From Ptychodera flava (Eukaryota > Hemichordata > Enteropneusta > Ptychoderidae): DNA of 64,000 bases. Position 1 is the stretch's first letter. Each line of letters opens with the position of its first letter. The stretch is from the NCBI RefSeq assembly GCF_041260155.1, contig NC_091928.1:40117388-40181387 (forward strand). Direction: 5' to 3'. Position numbers and translations under genes: made by a program. Of the stretch, positions 1-13,200 are shown piece after piece. The notes beneath the pieces were generated by a model. The model was not told the origin of the DNA. It did no database searches and saw nothing but the letters and a program-made list of their open reading frames with translations.

Positions 1-1625
1 TGGAATCTGAGGCAGCCTCAGATTAAGATTCAGATTCGGAGAGCTATGTAACTACTGACTAGAACGTACCAAAATGAACAAGCATAAGCTGATGGTAGGG
101 GTGGGATATCACTTCTTTGACTAACTGAGACAGAAGTGGAACAACGTCCTTTTTCCCGTACATTGATACAGACGCTGCCTATGTGCAAAAAAAACGTAAC
201 TTTTCTATCAGTAAGATAGGAGTCTTTTGGTCTCGTCTCGACTCGTCTCGGTCGGGGTTTTGGGACTCGCCTCAATCAAATTGCAACACAAACCATTCAT
301 GTGGTTTTGTACTGGCATGATCCTGCCTACTGTGACTATTAAAAGTAGAGGAAAATGGTAAGATATGAAACCTAATTTTCGTGTAAGTTAATGCGTAATT
401 TATGGTAAAAATTTGAATATTTAGAGTGCAAGTGTTCTTGGACTTTGTGACATGTACTGTTGTCCTCAATTCAGGGTCACCAACTTGAAATAGATATGTC
501 AACATTTTGTTGGATTTTATTGTGCCATCTTTCAAAATCATATCTATAAAGTCTCGGAGGTCTATAAATGCAGTAAATACACCAGAGTCACCTCTCATTC
601 TATCTATCTATAAAAGTCTAAAGTTGTTATTATAGTAACCAGTCTCTTGATTGAAATTTGACAATGAAAAAGAAAAACAGCATATTAAACTACTCTAATT
701 CATAAGTATTTATGTAGATTGGTTTTCAGTTGTTCATACTCTAACGTAGAAAAATAAGCTAATTGTTGCTGTGGATATTGGGTTGTAGATGATGTATTAC
801 AGAAACACAAACCTTGTTACAGAAGGCTTCCTAAGACATAGTATAGCTTCCTGTCTTAAAGGGGCAGGTTGTTTTATAAGTTTTATCTCTTTAGAAGCAA
901 ATTGATTAACTGTGCACAACTTTCTAAGGACAACAAAGGACTAAAATCACATAAATGGTAATGCCAACAATTACTAGTGCGACAACCAAGGATTGAGGAT
1001 TGCCCCATAAAGTCCATAAAGGAATCATGAAGAGTTCACATCATTCTTGTTCTAGGAAGTATTGATAATAGAAAGAGGGTAAGATGTGTCCAGGTCAATT
1101 TTATTTTGGTCCCTTTGACGCATGATTTGTACCATTTGACTGAAATCCAGGTGATTGGAGATTAAGTTGACTGGAATTCTTGCAATACAGCCATTGTTGC
1201 TGTTTGTTGGCCAACTGACCAGCTTACACTGTGTTAGCTGTGGGTCCATATTGTGGCGGGGTTATAATAATGTAAAAGTCAAAACCAGCCCGTAAAAGGC
1301 AGAAATCTGTCCGAAAAAACCACAGCTATGGACCTACAGCTAATACTGTGTGAGCCTTGAGAGCTACAAATATTGCAGATCTGATCACTACAAAGAGTCC
1401 ATCTCCACCTCCCTCTCATACATATATGTATCACATGCATCAAATCAAGATTGCCTAGTAGGTAGTTCAGTGATCGATGGCAGGAGGTTTTGTTGCTGCC
1501 AGCAGTAACATGTGAATATGTGTATTGTTTATAGTATGTTAATTGCTGGCTTATCCAGCAAATTCATGATTTTCATACCATACTAATCTCGACAAGAAAA
1601 CTGGTCATCTTTTGTTGCACATTAG
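1..1625. other. Left flank, no exon recognised
   Basis: This stretch lies upstream of the acceptor of the first ankyrin exon and is probably intron of that gene. The only structure I see is a small palindrome at 4-24 (arms AATCTGAGGC/GCCTCAGATT) and low-complexity CTCGTCTCG runs near 230-250. Open frames here are short and show no domain or splice support. Confidence 0.4.
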
Positions 1626-2440
1626 GTACCCTGTATCCTTTCCATGGACGAGGTCCTGATCCCGTGGAGGAGGTTTTTACAGCGATAAATAACAACAAGG
1701 GCTACATAATGGCAGAGTGTCTGAAGAAAGTGGACCCCATGTCGATGAAACGAGGGATGACATTCTTACACCATGTGGCAATGAGTAACAAGTACAAGCT
1801 GATTGCTCCTCTGTATGCGCTCTGTAACTACGGCGAACTTCTCCAGGTGCGCGCTGGTGACGAATCGCAGTTCACTGGGATGACGCCCATAGAGGTTGCC
1901 GAAAAGATGAAAAACCGATCTGTGCTTCAGAAATTGAAAATTCATAAAATGTTTGAGGACAGCCTGAGTGATCTTCACATCGCAGCACGAGACGGCGATG
2001 TTCAGAAAGTGGAGGAACTATGTCAGGGGGAGTACTTGTACAAAGTTGACGTTCGTGGGCTTTATGGAAATACAGCACTTTACACAGCGTGTGTTAGTGG
2101 CAAGCTGGACGTGGCAAAACAACTGATAAAATATGGAGCCAACCAACGGCAAAGAAATGACTGGGGAGACACCATACTTCATCGGTCGGCAAGATGGGGA
2201 CAAACAGAAATACTGAGGTACTTGTTGGAGAATGATCCATACCTTGATATCAATACCATGAATTATGACGGATGCACGGCCTTGCATATGGCTGCATTGT
2301 ATGGAAGTTTACCAGCGGTGCAACTCTTATTGGAATATGATGCTTATCCTAGGGCCAGAAACAACAATGGGCGAACACCACTAGACTATGCACACGAGGA
2401 AGGACACCACCAAATCTCTTTGGCTTTGCAAAATGTTTGA
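1626..2440 (+). CDS. Ankyrin-repeat protein, terminal exon (partial gene)
   Basis: The exon starts after an acceptor at 1624-1625 (TTGCACATTAG) and runs to a TGA at 2438-2440. Its first two bases complete a codon from an upstream exon, so the intron is phase 1, and the true start codon lies left of the window. It encodes about 270 residues with six ankyrin repeats, recognisable by TALYTACVSGKLDVAKQL, TILHRSARWG, TALHMAALYG and RTPLDYA. The first repeat is degenerate and is followed by a conserved block containing LLQVRAGDE and a second containing SLSDLHIAARDGD. The same order, spacing and phase occur in the terminal exon at 28167-29761 (LVEVRAGKE, SLDPLHHAARSGN), so the two genes are paralogues. 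This copy stops after repeat six, whereas the other continues for seven more. Ankyrin repeats bind proteins; the partner is unknown. No upstream exon could be identified in 1-1625. Confidence 0.85.
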
Positions 2441-2608
2441 AAGATGTGCAGCACTGCACTGTTAGTATTCTATGCATGGTCTTGACTCAACAGCAGGTGG
2501 TACCTTTAAAGATTTTTCAACTCTTCAAGATATTTTAGGAATTTCTTGAAATATTCTTGAATCAGCTTTATACCCACTGCATGTAATAGGTAAAAATTTT
2601 CTTGAATT

Positions 2609-2960
2609 TATAAGATAGGATGCAACTCAGAGATGTTCGGACTCCCAAACTTAACAATATTCATTTAGCTACCTGTTTTGGCTCATTTGAAGCTTATGGA
2701 GTAAATAAAGTTTTTTCCGGCTTTAGTTTTGTGAAAATCAGGAATCTTGTTTTCCAACATAGAGGTAACACAGCCATGGTGGCCATTTGTTTTTAATTTC
2801 AAATATTGGTAAATTTTGACTGATTTGTTTCTCTTGCACCAAAATTTGCATGGAGACCCCTGATTTTTCTTGATTTTGAAAGAGAATGGTTGAAATTTTG
2901 CTTGAAAAAGTTTGAGCAAAAGTTTAAGAAATTTAATTTTTGAGGTGCAAATACCTTCAA
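2609..2960. repeat. TTAAGGTAG-family element, degenerate copy
   Basis: Matches in order the elements at 43354-45135, 51750-52033 and 60391-60668. Shared landmarks are GGACTC or GACTCTC-AAC near the left end, GCTTATGGAGTAAA in the middle, AGTTTGAGCAAAAGTTTAAG near the right end and GAGGTGCAAATACCTT at the right end. An AATAAA at 2704-2709 inside it could serve as polyadenylation signal for the upstream ankyrin gene. Confidence 0.6.
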
Positions 2961-5900
2961 TGAAAACTTTCTGTGTAGTTATCAACATGGTAATGTAGAG
3001 AGCGTATGCAGATCAAGACTAAGGTCCATTGGATCTCATTACCTGGATAATTACTGTGAAACACTTTGATTTAGCTGCATGCTTTTTTAGTGTTTCCAGA
3101 TTCTCACTGCAATCAGCAAGTTTTTAACTGAGCTGGAAAGACATCCTAACAATAGTAAAATGTAGTGAAATTATGAGCGGCAATCACAGACTATGCATAA
3201 ATTCTCATAAACACAATAGCTAAAAAGATATGTTTTACATTGTTTAACACTATTTTTTACAGACAGTGTGGTGTCTTCAATTTAAAGACGTCAAGGGTGA
3301 TAGGATGGTTTTGGTTTAAGGTATTGTCAAAAGGAATGGTGCTATAGATATTTAGAAGGTTGATCAAACATAAAAATTTACAAAGCTGTTCAAGAGAGAG
3401 TTATCCAGTAAGTCCATATTTGTTACTAATGCCTTTTCTGCCATCACTACTTTCACATAATAGCAATAAATCTGCCAAGACTTTTCAGTACTTCTGAAAC
3501 AGCCTTATATTACTTCAAACTTGTTGATTTGATAAAACTCCACAAATACTTACTGTTATTCAAAGCACCCCACATGACCCGATGGATGTGTCCAGTAACC
3601 AAGATTGTTTTAGTGGTATACATGACTGCCAGGAAATTAAATTCTGTGAGTTTAAAACACTTAGCATAAACTGAGCATGTACTTTTTGAAACAAAATTAT
3701 TTATCTTTGAGCTGTTTACTATCATTGTTGAATGGCAAGAGAGATATTTTGAAATAACACTTATTGCTCTGATAAAGTGGAAGATTGTTCCTCTTAAGAG
3801 AAAGAGTGAAAAAATGTGTGAAGTTAACTATTACATTTAAAAATCCCCTTGAGCAGTTTACATGACATATATTGTAGCCAATATCCCAATATGTAACATT
3901 ACAAAATACCTTTTATTTGAATATAGTATAGTTTTAAAGTAGAGAATATTAGCAAATTTGGTGTCAAATAATAGTAAAGACTTGCTGTTTTTTTGAAAGA
4001 AAACTTTGGACCTCTAGAAAAAGGAATGTGTATAAGTTGAAAAATTGTAATGTATATGTAAAATTCACAAAGTTTACACAGTGGCAGTACTTCAATAATG
4101 ATAATGTTTAGCAGTGTACATTTTGACAGGCTTTTTGAAGTTGAACAAGAATTGAAGTCAACATTGTAGTAGGATGTGTAAAAAGTTAACACTAGAGACA
4201 CACGTTATAACTTTCTTGAAGCATCTTTCTGAAGTCAAAGAGTGCCTTAATATGGGATATAGATTTTCTTTCAGTCATCGCATTGTCTTTCTGAGTAGAT
4301 TGCATTATTCACCAATAGACAGCAAGAATTAACCAAGCCTTTAATAATGAAAACACATAAAATGTTTTGAGAACTTCTTTCCAAATCTATGTAATTTTTA
4401 CAGAAGAACGTCGATATCATAATTTGAATAAACACTCAGAAAAACTTAAGTCTTTAACGTAACACCATCCCTGTCCTCTCTATAATATCTAACTCAGCTG
4501 ATGGTATGATTTCAACTGACATTTTCATTATCAACATTGTTACCATACCTGTGCATTAGAAAGCTGAATATACTATCAAAGAACACATTTCATTGATTTT
4601 ATATCATTATTGCTGAATATGTAACAAGTATTATATAAATTGTGTAATTTGTGACCAACTGAAACAGTACCTGTGTATAAACTGGTAAAGATAACATGAC
4701 AAATAATATTTAAATACAGATATATTTTATGAATGTTTATAAATGGAAATAACTTACCTGTTGATAGAGCAAGAATGATATTTTGCCGTTTAGATGAGAG
4801 CTATGCATAAAAGGATTGAAATTTTAGATTTCAATGATTATATGAAAGAAAGTGCCAAGTTTGAAAAGACGCTTTACATCAAACAAGTTTTGTTACTTAC
4901 TATTATGTGTTGGTAAATTGAGTCTGTTTGTTGAAAGGGAAATAGTTTACTACCGGTATATTGAAATTTAAAGGTCTTTTGTTGGTTTAACCCTTTGAGC
5001 ATCAATTTTTATTGTTTGTAAAAAATATAATGCAGATAATTTTTTTTCAAATTTAGACAATTTTTTTCAGATTTTTTTTCAAAATTTTGATGGAAACTGT
5101 AGCCAATGAAAAGCTGTGTCCATTTTGTCCAAAATTATCCAAAAATTTACAGAAAAATTCTTAAAAATTGGTAAAATGTAACACTAATAATTTTGTGGGA
5201 AAGATTACAGTACTCAAAGGGTTAATGGTTTCAGTTGCATGGTATTATCAGAGCATTCTGTAAAAGAGTTGAATAACAAATATTTACCTATGAATATTAT
5301 ATCTCCATGTCTGCTATTGAAAACAGATATGGTTTGTTAATTTAAAAGTTTCCATAACAACTCGTTGAAGTGTATTGCACTTTTTAGGCAGTCAAAGCAG
5401 TGTTGCATTTCAAGTACAATGAGTTATCTATGTGTTACAAAGATGTTTGAATAAAATCATCAAATCTCATCAGGTTTATAGAGGATGTTTGTGTAGATAG
5501 TTTTAGTACTTGTAAGCAAAGGATATTTTACTCAAAAACATTTTAGGATAATTTATAGTATTTTGACCTTGTTTACTGTTATGTTATATTTCTCTTAATC
5601 TACCTGGGATGTCTTATTGACAGACATTAAGATAAAATCTGTGCCTGTTGACAAATTTCTCATCTAGACACATCAGTAGGGTTAGATCAAGGTTCAAAAT
5701 TGTACTTTTTAACCAAAATACACTGTTGAATAGAAATGAATGTGTCTATTTAGGATACCTGTCAAGAATACCGACCATTCTCAAGTGTGTTGTTCTCAAT
5801 AGACAGGTTTTACACTGCATTATATTTCTATCCACTTTTGTTGATGAGGTAGAATTCAATTCTATGTAAAGATTTCCAACTCTTACAATTTGCAAGTTGG

Positions 5901-6929
5901 TGAACTGATTCATGCACCTATTAGGGCCTGTACAATACCAGTTGTATGATACACCCTCCTAGACCCTGGTTCAGGATCAACCATTAGCGACCGTTGTATA
6001 CACTGCTTTGAAAAAGTGGCTGACATTTGAGCCTCTGCTTGAGACTTTCTACTTTAGAGTCAATTACCCACAAAACTTACAAATTTGTGAAATTCTTACA
6101 TGTAAGTAGCTGCCATTCTGAGTGTGAGTAGTCACTGACTGAGACAACAGTGAAATATTGATTTTCAAAGTGAAAGAAAGTGATCATTTAAAGTTTGTGG
6201 CCTGCTTGTCAAATGGTCAATGTTGAGAAATGAAATGATTGTTATTGAATTATCTACCCAACGAGGATCCTCATGTAATATTTACAATAGAGGTCATAAA
6301 ATGTAAGTTGACTGCACATTTTGATGTTTTTTGAGATGAATTTATTGATACCTATAGTTTTGATATCTAGATCTGTAACAAATGGGAATGTTTTTATTTT
6401 GTTTGTTGAAAAATAAAAATTATGCACTATCATATGTTATGAATTTGTGTGGCTCGTCTGATTACTATCACATGCACTCCAAATGATTTTAGCATTATTT
6501 ATGTTGTTCATGGCAAACAGAATTGACGTATACATGTACAATGTTGCTTATCTGTTTGTTTGTGTCTTGTATACTCTTATTAATATGGTTTCACTGGTCA
6601 CTTCATGCACAAAATCACTAAACTTTCAAGACAAATTTCCTTGATTCAAATTTAAAATAAATGCAATTATGATTACAAATAATTTATTCACGTAACCTCT
6701 ATACCATGACTTTCCCATAACCATAATTTCTCATACACAAACTTTGTACATATATGGACAACATCCATATACTAGGTTTAGGGGCATGGCTGCTTGTAGT
6801 AAGAGTCGTTTTCAAGTACAGCAATGTTGAAACAATAACAACAAATGACTAGTTTTTCCAAGAGCAATACAACAATATGTAAAGTTTTAATATTTCTCGG
6901 CTGCCTTCGATTATTTTAAAGGGGGCTTT
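2961..6929. other. Intergenic, AT-rich, no gene seen
   Basis: Between the end of the partial ankyrin gene and the promoter region of the second ankyrin gene. I see no supported exon. It contains one TTAA-flanked element (4987-5225, listed separately) and AATAAA motifs such as 5450-5455. Confidence 0.5.
4987..5225. repeat. TTAA-flanked miniature element, family 1, copy 1
   Basis: Begins TTAACCCTTTGAGC and ends GTACTCAAAGGGTTAA, giving a terminal inverted repeat of about 13 bp inside TTAA sites. The interior is A/T-rich with phrases shared with the other copies, such as GTAGCCAATG and CAAAATTAT. TTAA sites next to CCC ends are typical of piggyBac-type elements. It carries no reading frame and is non-autonomous. 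Confidence 0.75.
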
Positions 6930-7242
6930 TCCTCTGTCCGATGAGGGCGCTACACGACATCAGCTGTGAGGTCCCAGCTGTGAGCCCAGATTCACTGCTC
7001 ATCAACGCTGAGCTCGCCGGCTATAGTCATGGGTGTGTACAGTGAAAAGAACAGCTTTTTGATGCTTTCACTTGTAAGGTCAAAGGTCGTCTCATCTTTG
7101 TTGTGCATCTGTACGTACGTGTACGGTGTACAGCCCGGCGCGGTGGCGGCAAAGGTAGTACCAGCAAGTCAGAGCTCGGCTTGGTGGTGAATGGGACTCG
7201 ACGACATGTGAACGGTATTTGTACAGATAGCGTTTCCTAGAC
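6930..7242 (+). promoter_or_regulatory. Promoter / 5' UTR region of membrane ankyrin gene
   Basis: A CpG-richer patch (for example CAGCCCGGCGCGGTGGCGGC around 7132-7150) in otherwise CpG-poor DNA. It ends directly at the proposed start codon at 7243. This fits a promoter plus 5' UTR, but no TATA box or start site is evident. Confidence 0.45.
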
Positions 7243-7255
7243 ATGGACTCGTCAG
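7243..7255 (+). CDS. Membrane ankyrin gene, coding exon 1
   Basis: ATG GAC TCG TCA G followed by the donor GTGAGC. It encodes MDSS plus one base, and phase 1 matches the transmembrane exon at 13958. It lies at the end of the CpG-richer patch. An alternative is that translation starts at the ATG at 13963 in exon 2. Confidence 0.55.
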
Positions 7256-10200
7256 GTGAGCAATTACACATTAAACCGCTTCATTTCTTTTACAGTAATA
7301 AATAAAAGCGATTTAAGGATGTGCGCATGTTTGTGTTCAGTATTGTTGTGAGAAGACATTTCGGTTCTGTGCTGTACGTGTCTCCATCGAGGGCAAAAAC
7401 CGACTGGTTGAAGTTATAGAATAAATATTTATTTTTCGTAAGCCGCTGTCTGAAAAGACGGCTGCATTTTTACCTCATAATAATTAGCTTTCTCTCGAAA
7501 GATACAGTGGAGGCATCGTCGGTTTCGATCGCATTGGTCACGAAAAATATTGCGGGGTCGTCGCCCGTTCACGCGCGACGTGCCGACTGAAAAGCGTTTT
7601 ATACCTGATGCCAATTTGAAAGCGACGTCGGCATTTGGGGTGAATTACCTGAAATAGATAAAATGTTTGCTTTATAAAAGGCTCCAGTTCCGTACCAGCA
7701 ACACTGCATACCAGCACGCATTATAGGTAACTACTGCAGTCACAGGGCCTGAAAATTTCCCTTTTTTCCCACTGGTCCCAGGACCAGTGACCCGTTTTTT
7801 TCACTGGTCCCACGATAAAATCCACTGGTCCTCAAAATTTGCATAACAATACGAGAATGATTCATTTCTCGTACTCATGTTATATATGCATTTCTATCAG
7901 ATCTTTTGCTTGGATTTACATACAGCAAAAACTGTCAATCTTTGTAATATAGACACTCTGCATAAACATTTACTTGGTAGACTTCTCAAGTTCTGGTACA
8001 CACACTTAACATTTTTTTTACTATAGCTATAAAGTTCATTTTATAATTGCCCAGCGATTGATTCTTTTCCATTTAAAATGCAAAAAAAAGGTTGAAAACA
8101 CCAAATATCTGAGAAGAACTTTTTCCTTTGATATCAATAGCAAATTGCCATAAAGCTGTTTTGACAAGCTAGGCGGTTCTTGTTAAGGTCAGCTACAATC
8201 GAGCTAGGGGGTCTTGACTATATAAGGAAGTCAGCATGGTGACCTCCTAAACTCTGAAGCTTGCTTGCTACGGACGATCGGAAACTTATAATGAGACTCC
8301 TTCCAGAGAAATTTACTGCAAAATACTACTTTGATAGACAGAGATATAATATTTTCACACAATTTTGGGGTTGCTGATATTTTTAGGTGAGACTATACGG
8401 TCTGGTTTTTGCCACGTTACATTTTACATGTAAGATGAGTTCATGGCCCAGGGCCCAGTGCAGTGGCTAGTGGACGCACATCGCCTTGCTCATATCATGA
8501 ATCGCTACAGAGTAACTGATTTTGTAGCTAGAAGACGTAGTCTCACAATGGACTCTTGGTGTCAGTGAAATTCTAGGCCTGATTTTAGTGCGTCCCAGTT
8601 ACTCCGTATTTTGGGGACGTACCGGTAGTTTCCAATTTTGCGTCAAAAGACACAAGAACACAATCTTGGAAAAACACTGGAAACTCCCTTGCGAAGTAAA
8701 TTGACTCCCGTTTCCTACTGGTCCGCGGACTTTTAAGGGGTAATTTTATACTGGTCCGGGATAAAAAATCACTGGTCCGGGACCTCGGACCAGCGTAATT
8801 TCTGGCCCTGCAGTCATCCAAACGGTCAACTGTTAAACTGTTGTGATAGCCAGATTAGTGAAGTAACAATTGATTTATATTAATTATACTGGTATGTTAA
8901 TTGTGTTATGTAATGTTTGCAATGAGTGTAATAATCCGGATGTCACAGGCAAACTATACGTTGAAAAATATCCACACAACAGTAAACTGAGTAATGTTTC
9001 TTAAATAAATGTGGGGCCGCCTCTTTTCAGAAACTGCCAGACTTCTCATTTTATGTCAGTTTATTTGCATGGTTTAAAACATTATTTAATGTTTTTTTAA
9101 AAGTCTTTATGATGAAAGCATGTAAAACACTGATAGTACCATTGTTTTCTATCTTTATGTCATGTATTACAAGTTGTTATTTTCTGATATAACAGTTTTA
9201 TGCCAGCAAAACGATTGCCTGGTACAGTTAATAATTTTATTGACTGCTTTTCTAGGATTTATCGCATGGCTTAGAATGAGTTTCACCATCATAAAAGACA
9301 GGGAAATAAAATTTACGAGCAGCTACATCGATTTGTGCAAGTAAAGCTACACTCCCAGTAATATTGGAGATAATTAAAAGTGAAAAAAATGATAGCTGCA
9401 TTGGTCTTTGAACAAAAGCCCTGCTTACAAAGAAAAAATACACATAAGGCCAGAGAAAAAAAAAATCTTGTTCATCGGATTTTTTGGACCAAGTCCCAGG
9501 AGCGGCGAGCGAAAATTTTTTTTTTATTTTTTTTTAGGCCGAAGGTAAACGCGATCCTCTGGCATTTTTGCACAGATGCAGACAAGGCAAGATAATTGTT
9601 TCCCTTTTTACCAGAAATATCTCAGACAAGAAACACTGATACTGGTAACTGAATTCAATAGGCCTACTATATTTCCCAACAATAACATAGGCCATTACAT
9701 TCACAGTTAGTGTTTGCACAACATATTCTGAGCATTTCAACATTCTCTCAGAATAAAACTGAAATGTACAGCAAATCACTGAAATTCAACAATTCAGTAT
9801 TGTCCTTTAATATTGTCCTGGTGGGACCTGGCATCTGAGTTTTTTCATTTTACTTTGACCCCATGTTTTGGCCTCTTTACCACTGTCTATATATACACAT
9901 TTTACATAATGGTCTAACAACACTGTATTGTGATCGGAGTGAAGTTATATAGTCATCCAAAGTCACTTGGTGGGCTATTCAGCTCTGGGACTATTCGACC
10001 CATAGACGAGTGTACAGAAGCGAGAAACACCCAACTTGAGGTGTTTCTCGCTTCTGTACACTCGTCTATGGATAGAATAGTGTTAAGTTTTGGACATGTT
10101 GTTCTTTCATCTGAAATGTACCATACCACACTCTCTGTCAGTGTGTGTTGAGTAATAAAAGATTGATTGATTGATTGAATTATAGCCCACCAAGCGACTG

Positions 10201-13200
10201 TGAGTCATCATTCAGATCGTACTTTAACATCGACGCAACCATGTGTTTTGTCATTGCCGTAAATTTTTATACTTTCGATGCAATTTTCATTCAATCGGAT
10301 GCACCGTCCATCTGCTGTCACGATCTTGTTGAACAAATCGCCGAACGTAATATCAGGACAAACACTGCACTGAACAGCGTCTCTGGAACTAACTGTTGGC
10401 CATCACGTCGAATGTTGGCGATCAAATTAATACTCATGTGACGTGTACTAACCTTTACAAAACGAGCAAATTTCTGGCCAAATCGACCCACTTTGCGTCG
10501 TGATTCGCCAAATTCAGACGTAACAACAACGTGTTGGCGGACAACTAAGTCCGAACACGAATGAAGTCTCATTCAAAATCCCGTGCCCGCGAAAACCCGA
10601 CACAGTGTAGGGCGCCACCATCGGCAGTACTAAAAATATTTGTAATGCGGAAGTAAGAATTTGCCGCGATCGAAAAAAAAAAATTTCCAAATATGCCAAA
10701 ATAGAAGCGGCGATTCCGATGAACAATTTATTTTTTCTTCCTGGCCTAAAAAACCCTTCCTTCCATCAGCTATTTCTATTGTAAACTCTGGAATTCCTTC
10801 AATTATAATTCAGTCTTGGTTATGCACATCCCTAGATCAATTCAGTATTACTGTGTTGTATATTGTCTGTTGGGTTGATTGCATGTGGCTTGCTTGTATG
10901 GAGGAGCTCTGTGAAGCCAAAAGGAAATTTTCCGTTGTATTTTAGAGTTTAATGGACAATATGTATTTGATGTGGAGGGCAACTTTTGTTGAGGGTGAAA
11001 ACAGCTGGTGAGCAACGACCAGGCTTGAAAAAAGTTGACCGTTTAGCCAAACAAAGAGGAAAGCACTTTCGGGCAGGTTTGATGCCAAAAGTTTATGGGA
11101 AGGGATAAAAGCAGTGTAGTTTAATTCCAAAAGGAAAATTTGACAATGACCCGAATGACTTTGATGTTCTTGGTAATTCCTGTAAAAGCCGTAAACTATA
11201 GGAGGAGACTGGCAGAATGAGTGTTATTGTCAAGTCAAAATCAATGCCGCTTACCGTGTTTTGTGAATGTGTAGGACAGTTTATTGGAGAAAGTCAAACT
11301 CTGTGGCACCTTGTAATCAACACTTTCATCAATGAATACCTTCCAGCATACTGCAAACTTCTGATCAACAAATCAGAGGTTTGTACTAGATGTGTTTTTC
11401 CTGTCAAAATGCACTGAGGAAGTCACAAATGTTTTTTCCTGGTGTTTTGTATCAGTCTTTGTGTCCATTGAATAGATTGTCCTTACTCAGAACAAAGACA
11501 ACGTGGTATTCTAGTTTATACAGCCAGTCTTTGGTATAATGGCTATCCTCTACCACTGAGTGGTCAAACAACTTGAAGCAAATGTCATGGTGTATTTCCC
11601 ACTTTCAAAGTTGAAGAAGTAAAGTTAAAGAGACACCATAAAGGATAATAATATCATTAAAATTTAATCAGGTGCTCACCTGTCAAATAGTTTCTACTTG
11701 TCCTGTGACTGCAATGGTAGTTCTATGGGGTAATGGCCTTGTAACAAATCCCTCACTGTGTTTCATTGTCTCTCAACATGTTGTTATTGATCAGGGGTTT
11801 AGGTTTTACGCCAGGGTTTAGAGGCAAGGCTGTTGAAAAACACCTTTATGTCTTGGTAAAACCTGTGCCCTTGCAATGCCCACTGGGAATTAAGTTGTAC
11901 CTTTGTCAATTGCTTGCCAGAGTGACTTTTGCCACAGAACCACAATAAATCTGTTTCTTCTTCCTTTTTTTTGTTCCACACTGTTTGTTAAAACAAGGTA
12001 GTAACTTTCAGAGATCAAACGACTACAGAGTTTGGACAATGTTAGTTCAATATGCCACATACATACATCTATTTGTCAAGAATTTTTTAAAATTTTTATT
12101 CAACACTTGAAATGTAACTGATATATTCATAGTGTCACACATTTTCCCAAGAAGTATACTTATGTGCATTTTACAATGTTTCAGTAGGAAGGGGGACCTC
12201 TCCTGAATGATAATGTGAAAAAATTGGACTTTAACACAGCTGAACTTGCCTTGAACTGATGTTGCCATGCAAAAATCATCTCTTTCCTGAAGTATCTACC
12301 AGTGTACATGTAGCTGTCAATCCAAGCTTGTCAATTGTAGTTGTTTGGAATGAAGCACTTGTGCAGCATTCACAGTACTGGGCATGCATCAATTTGGTTC
12401 AAAAAGTCTTTTGATGTTGTCTTAGGAAGTTGACCTGACTAGACAGGTATGCAGTGTTAGACACAGACAAATAACCAGGCAGGTATGAATTCAGGAAAGA
12501 TATTTCTAACATAATTTTTGCATGATATATATAGATAAGGATAACTATATCAGATTGGGAGTTATAATATGCCCTGACTCTGTGGTACTAATAAGTGAAA
12601 AAAAACTTGACATTGTGCAGTGTGTGTGTTAACTGTGAATGAAAAGTTGGTGTTGAAATTCTGATGAAAAATCTGAAAGCCAATTATGTATAGTTGTAAT
12701 TCAGTAGGGAGTAACCCTGAAAGTATTCAATAGCAAAGTCAGATTAGCACAAAGACATATAGTAGAGAGGCTGTAGTCTTGGAGAATGGTGGTACCTGAA
12801 CTGCTGTGTACCTAGCAACAGAAATTGAAAGCCAAACACAAAACTTTTTTGTATCAGACACTTTGTGTTGTTAACGACAGTTTGCTTAGAATGATGTGAT
12901 ATTTGGAGATCAATAAGGAATTTGAAGTGAAATTTTAGTATGTGTTGTTGATTTTGATCGATTCAAAATATGTTGCAAAAATATACACTTATATAACACT
13001 CATGTCACTGTACATTTACTGTCATCATGAAGGCCAACAAATGTAATATGAGTACAATTTAACACTTTTTTCAATGTTTTAGTTTCTATGTAAATAATAT
13101 GACTTTAATAGTTTGTTAAATACCCATATGTGAATTAGCACCTGTTTGAGTTTAATTTTTCCTCGCAAAAGTTATCAACATCTTAGTGTAAAGTGACAGA

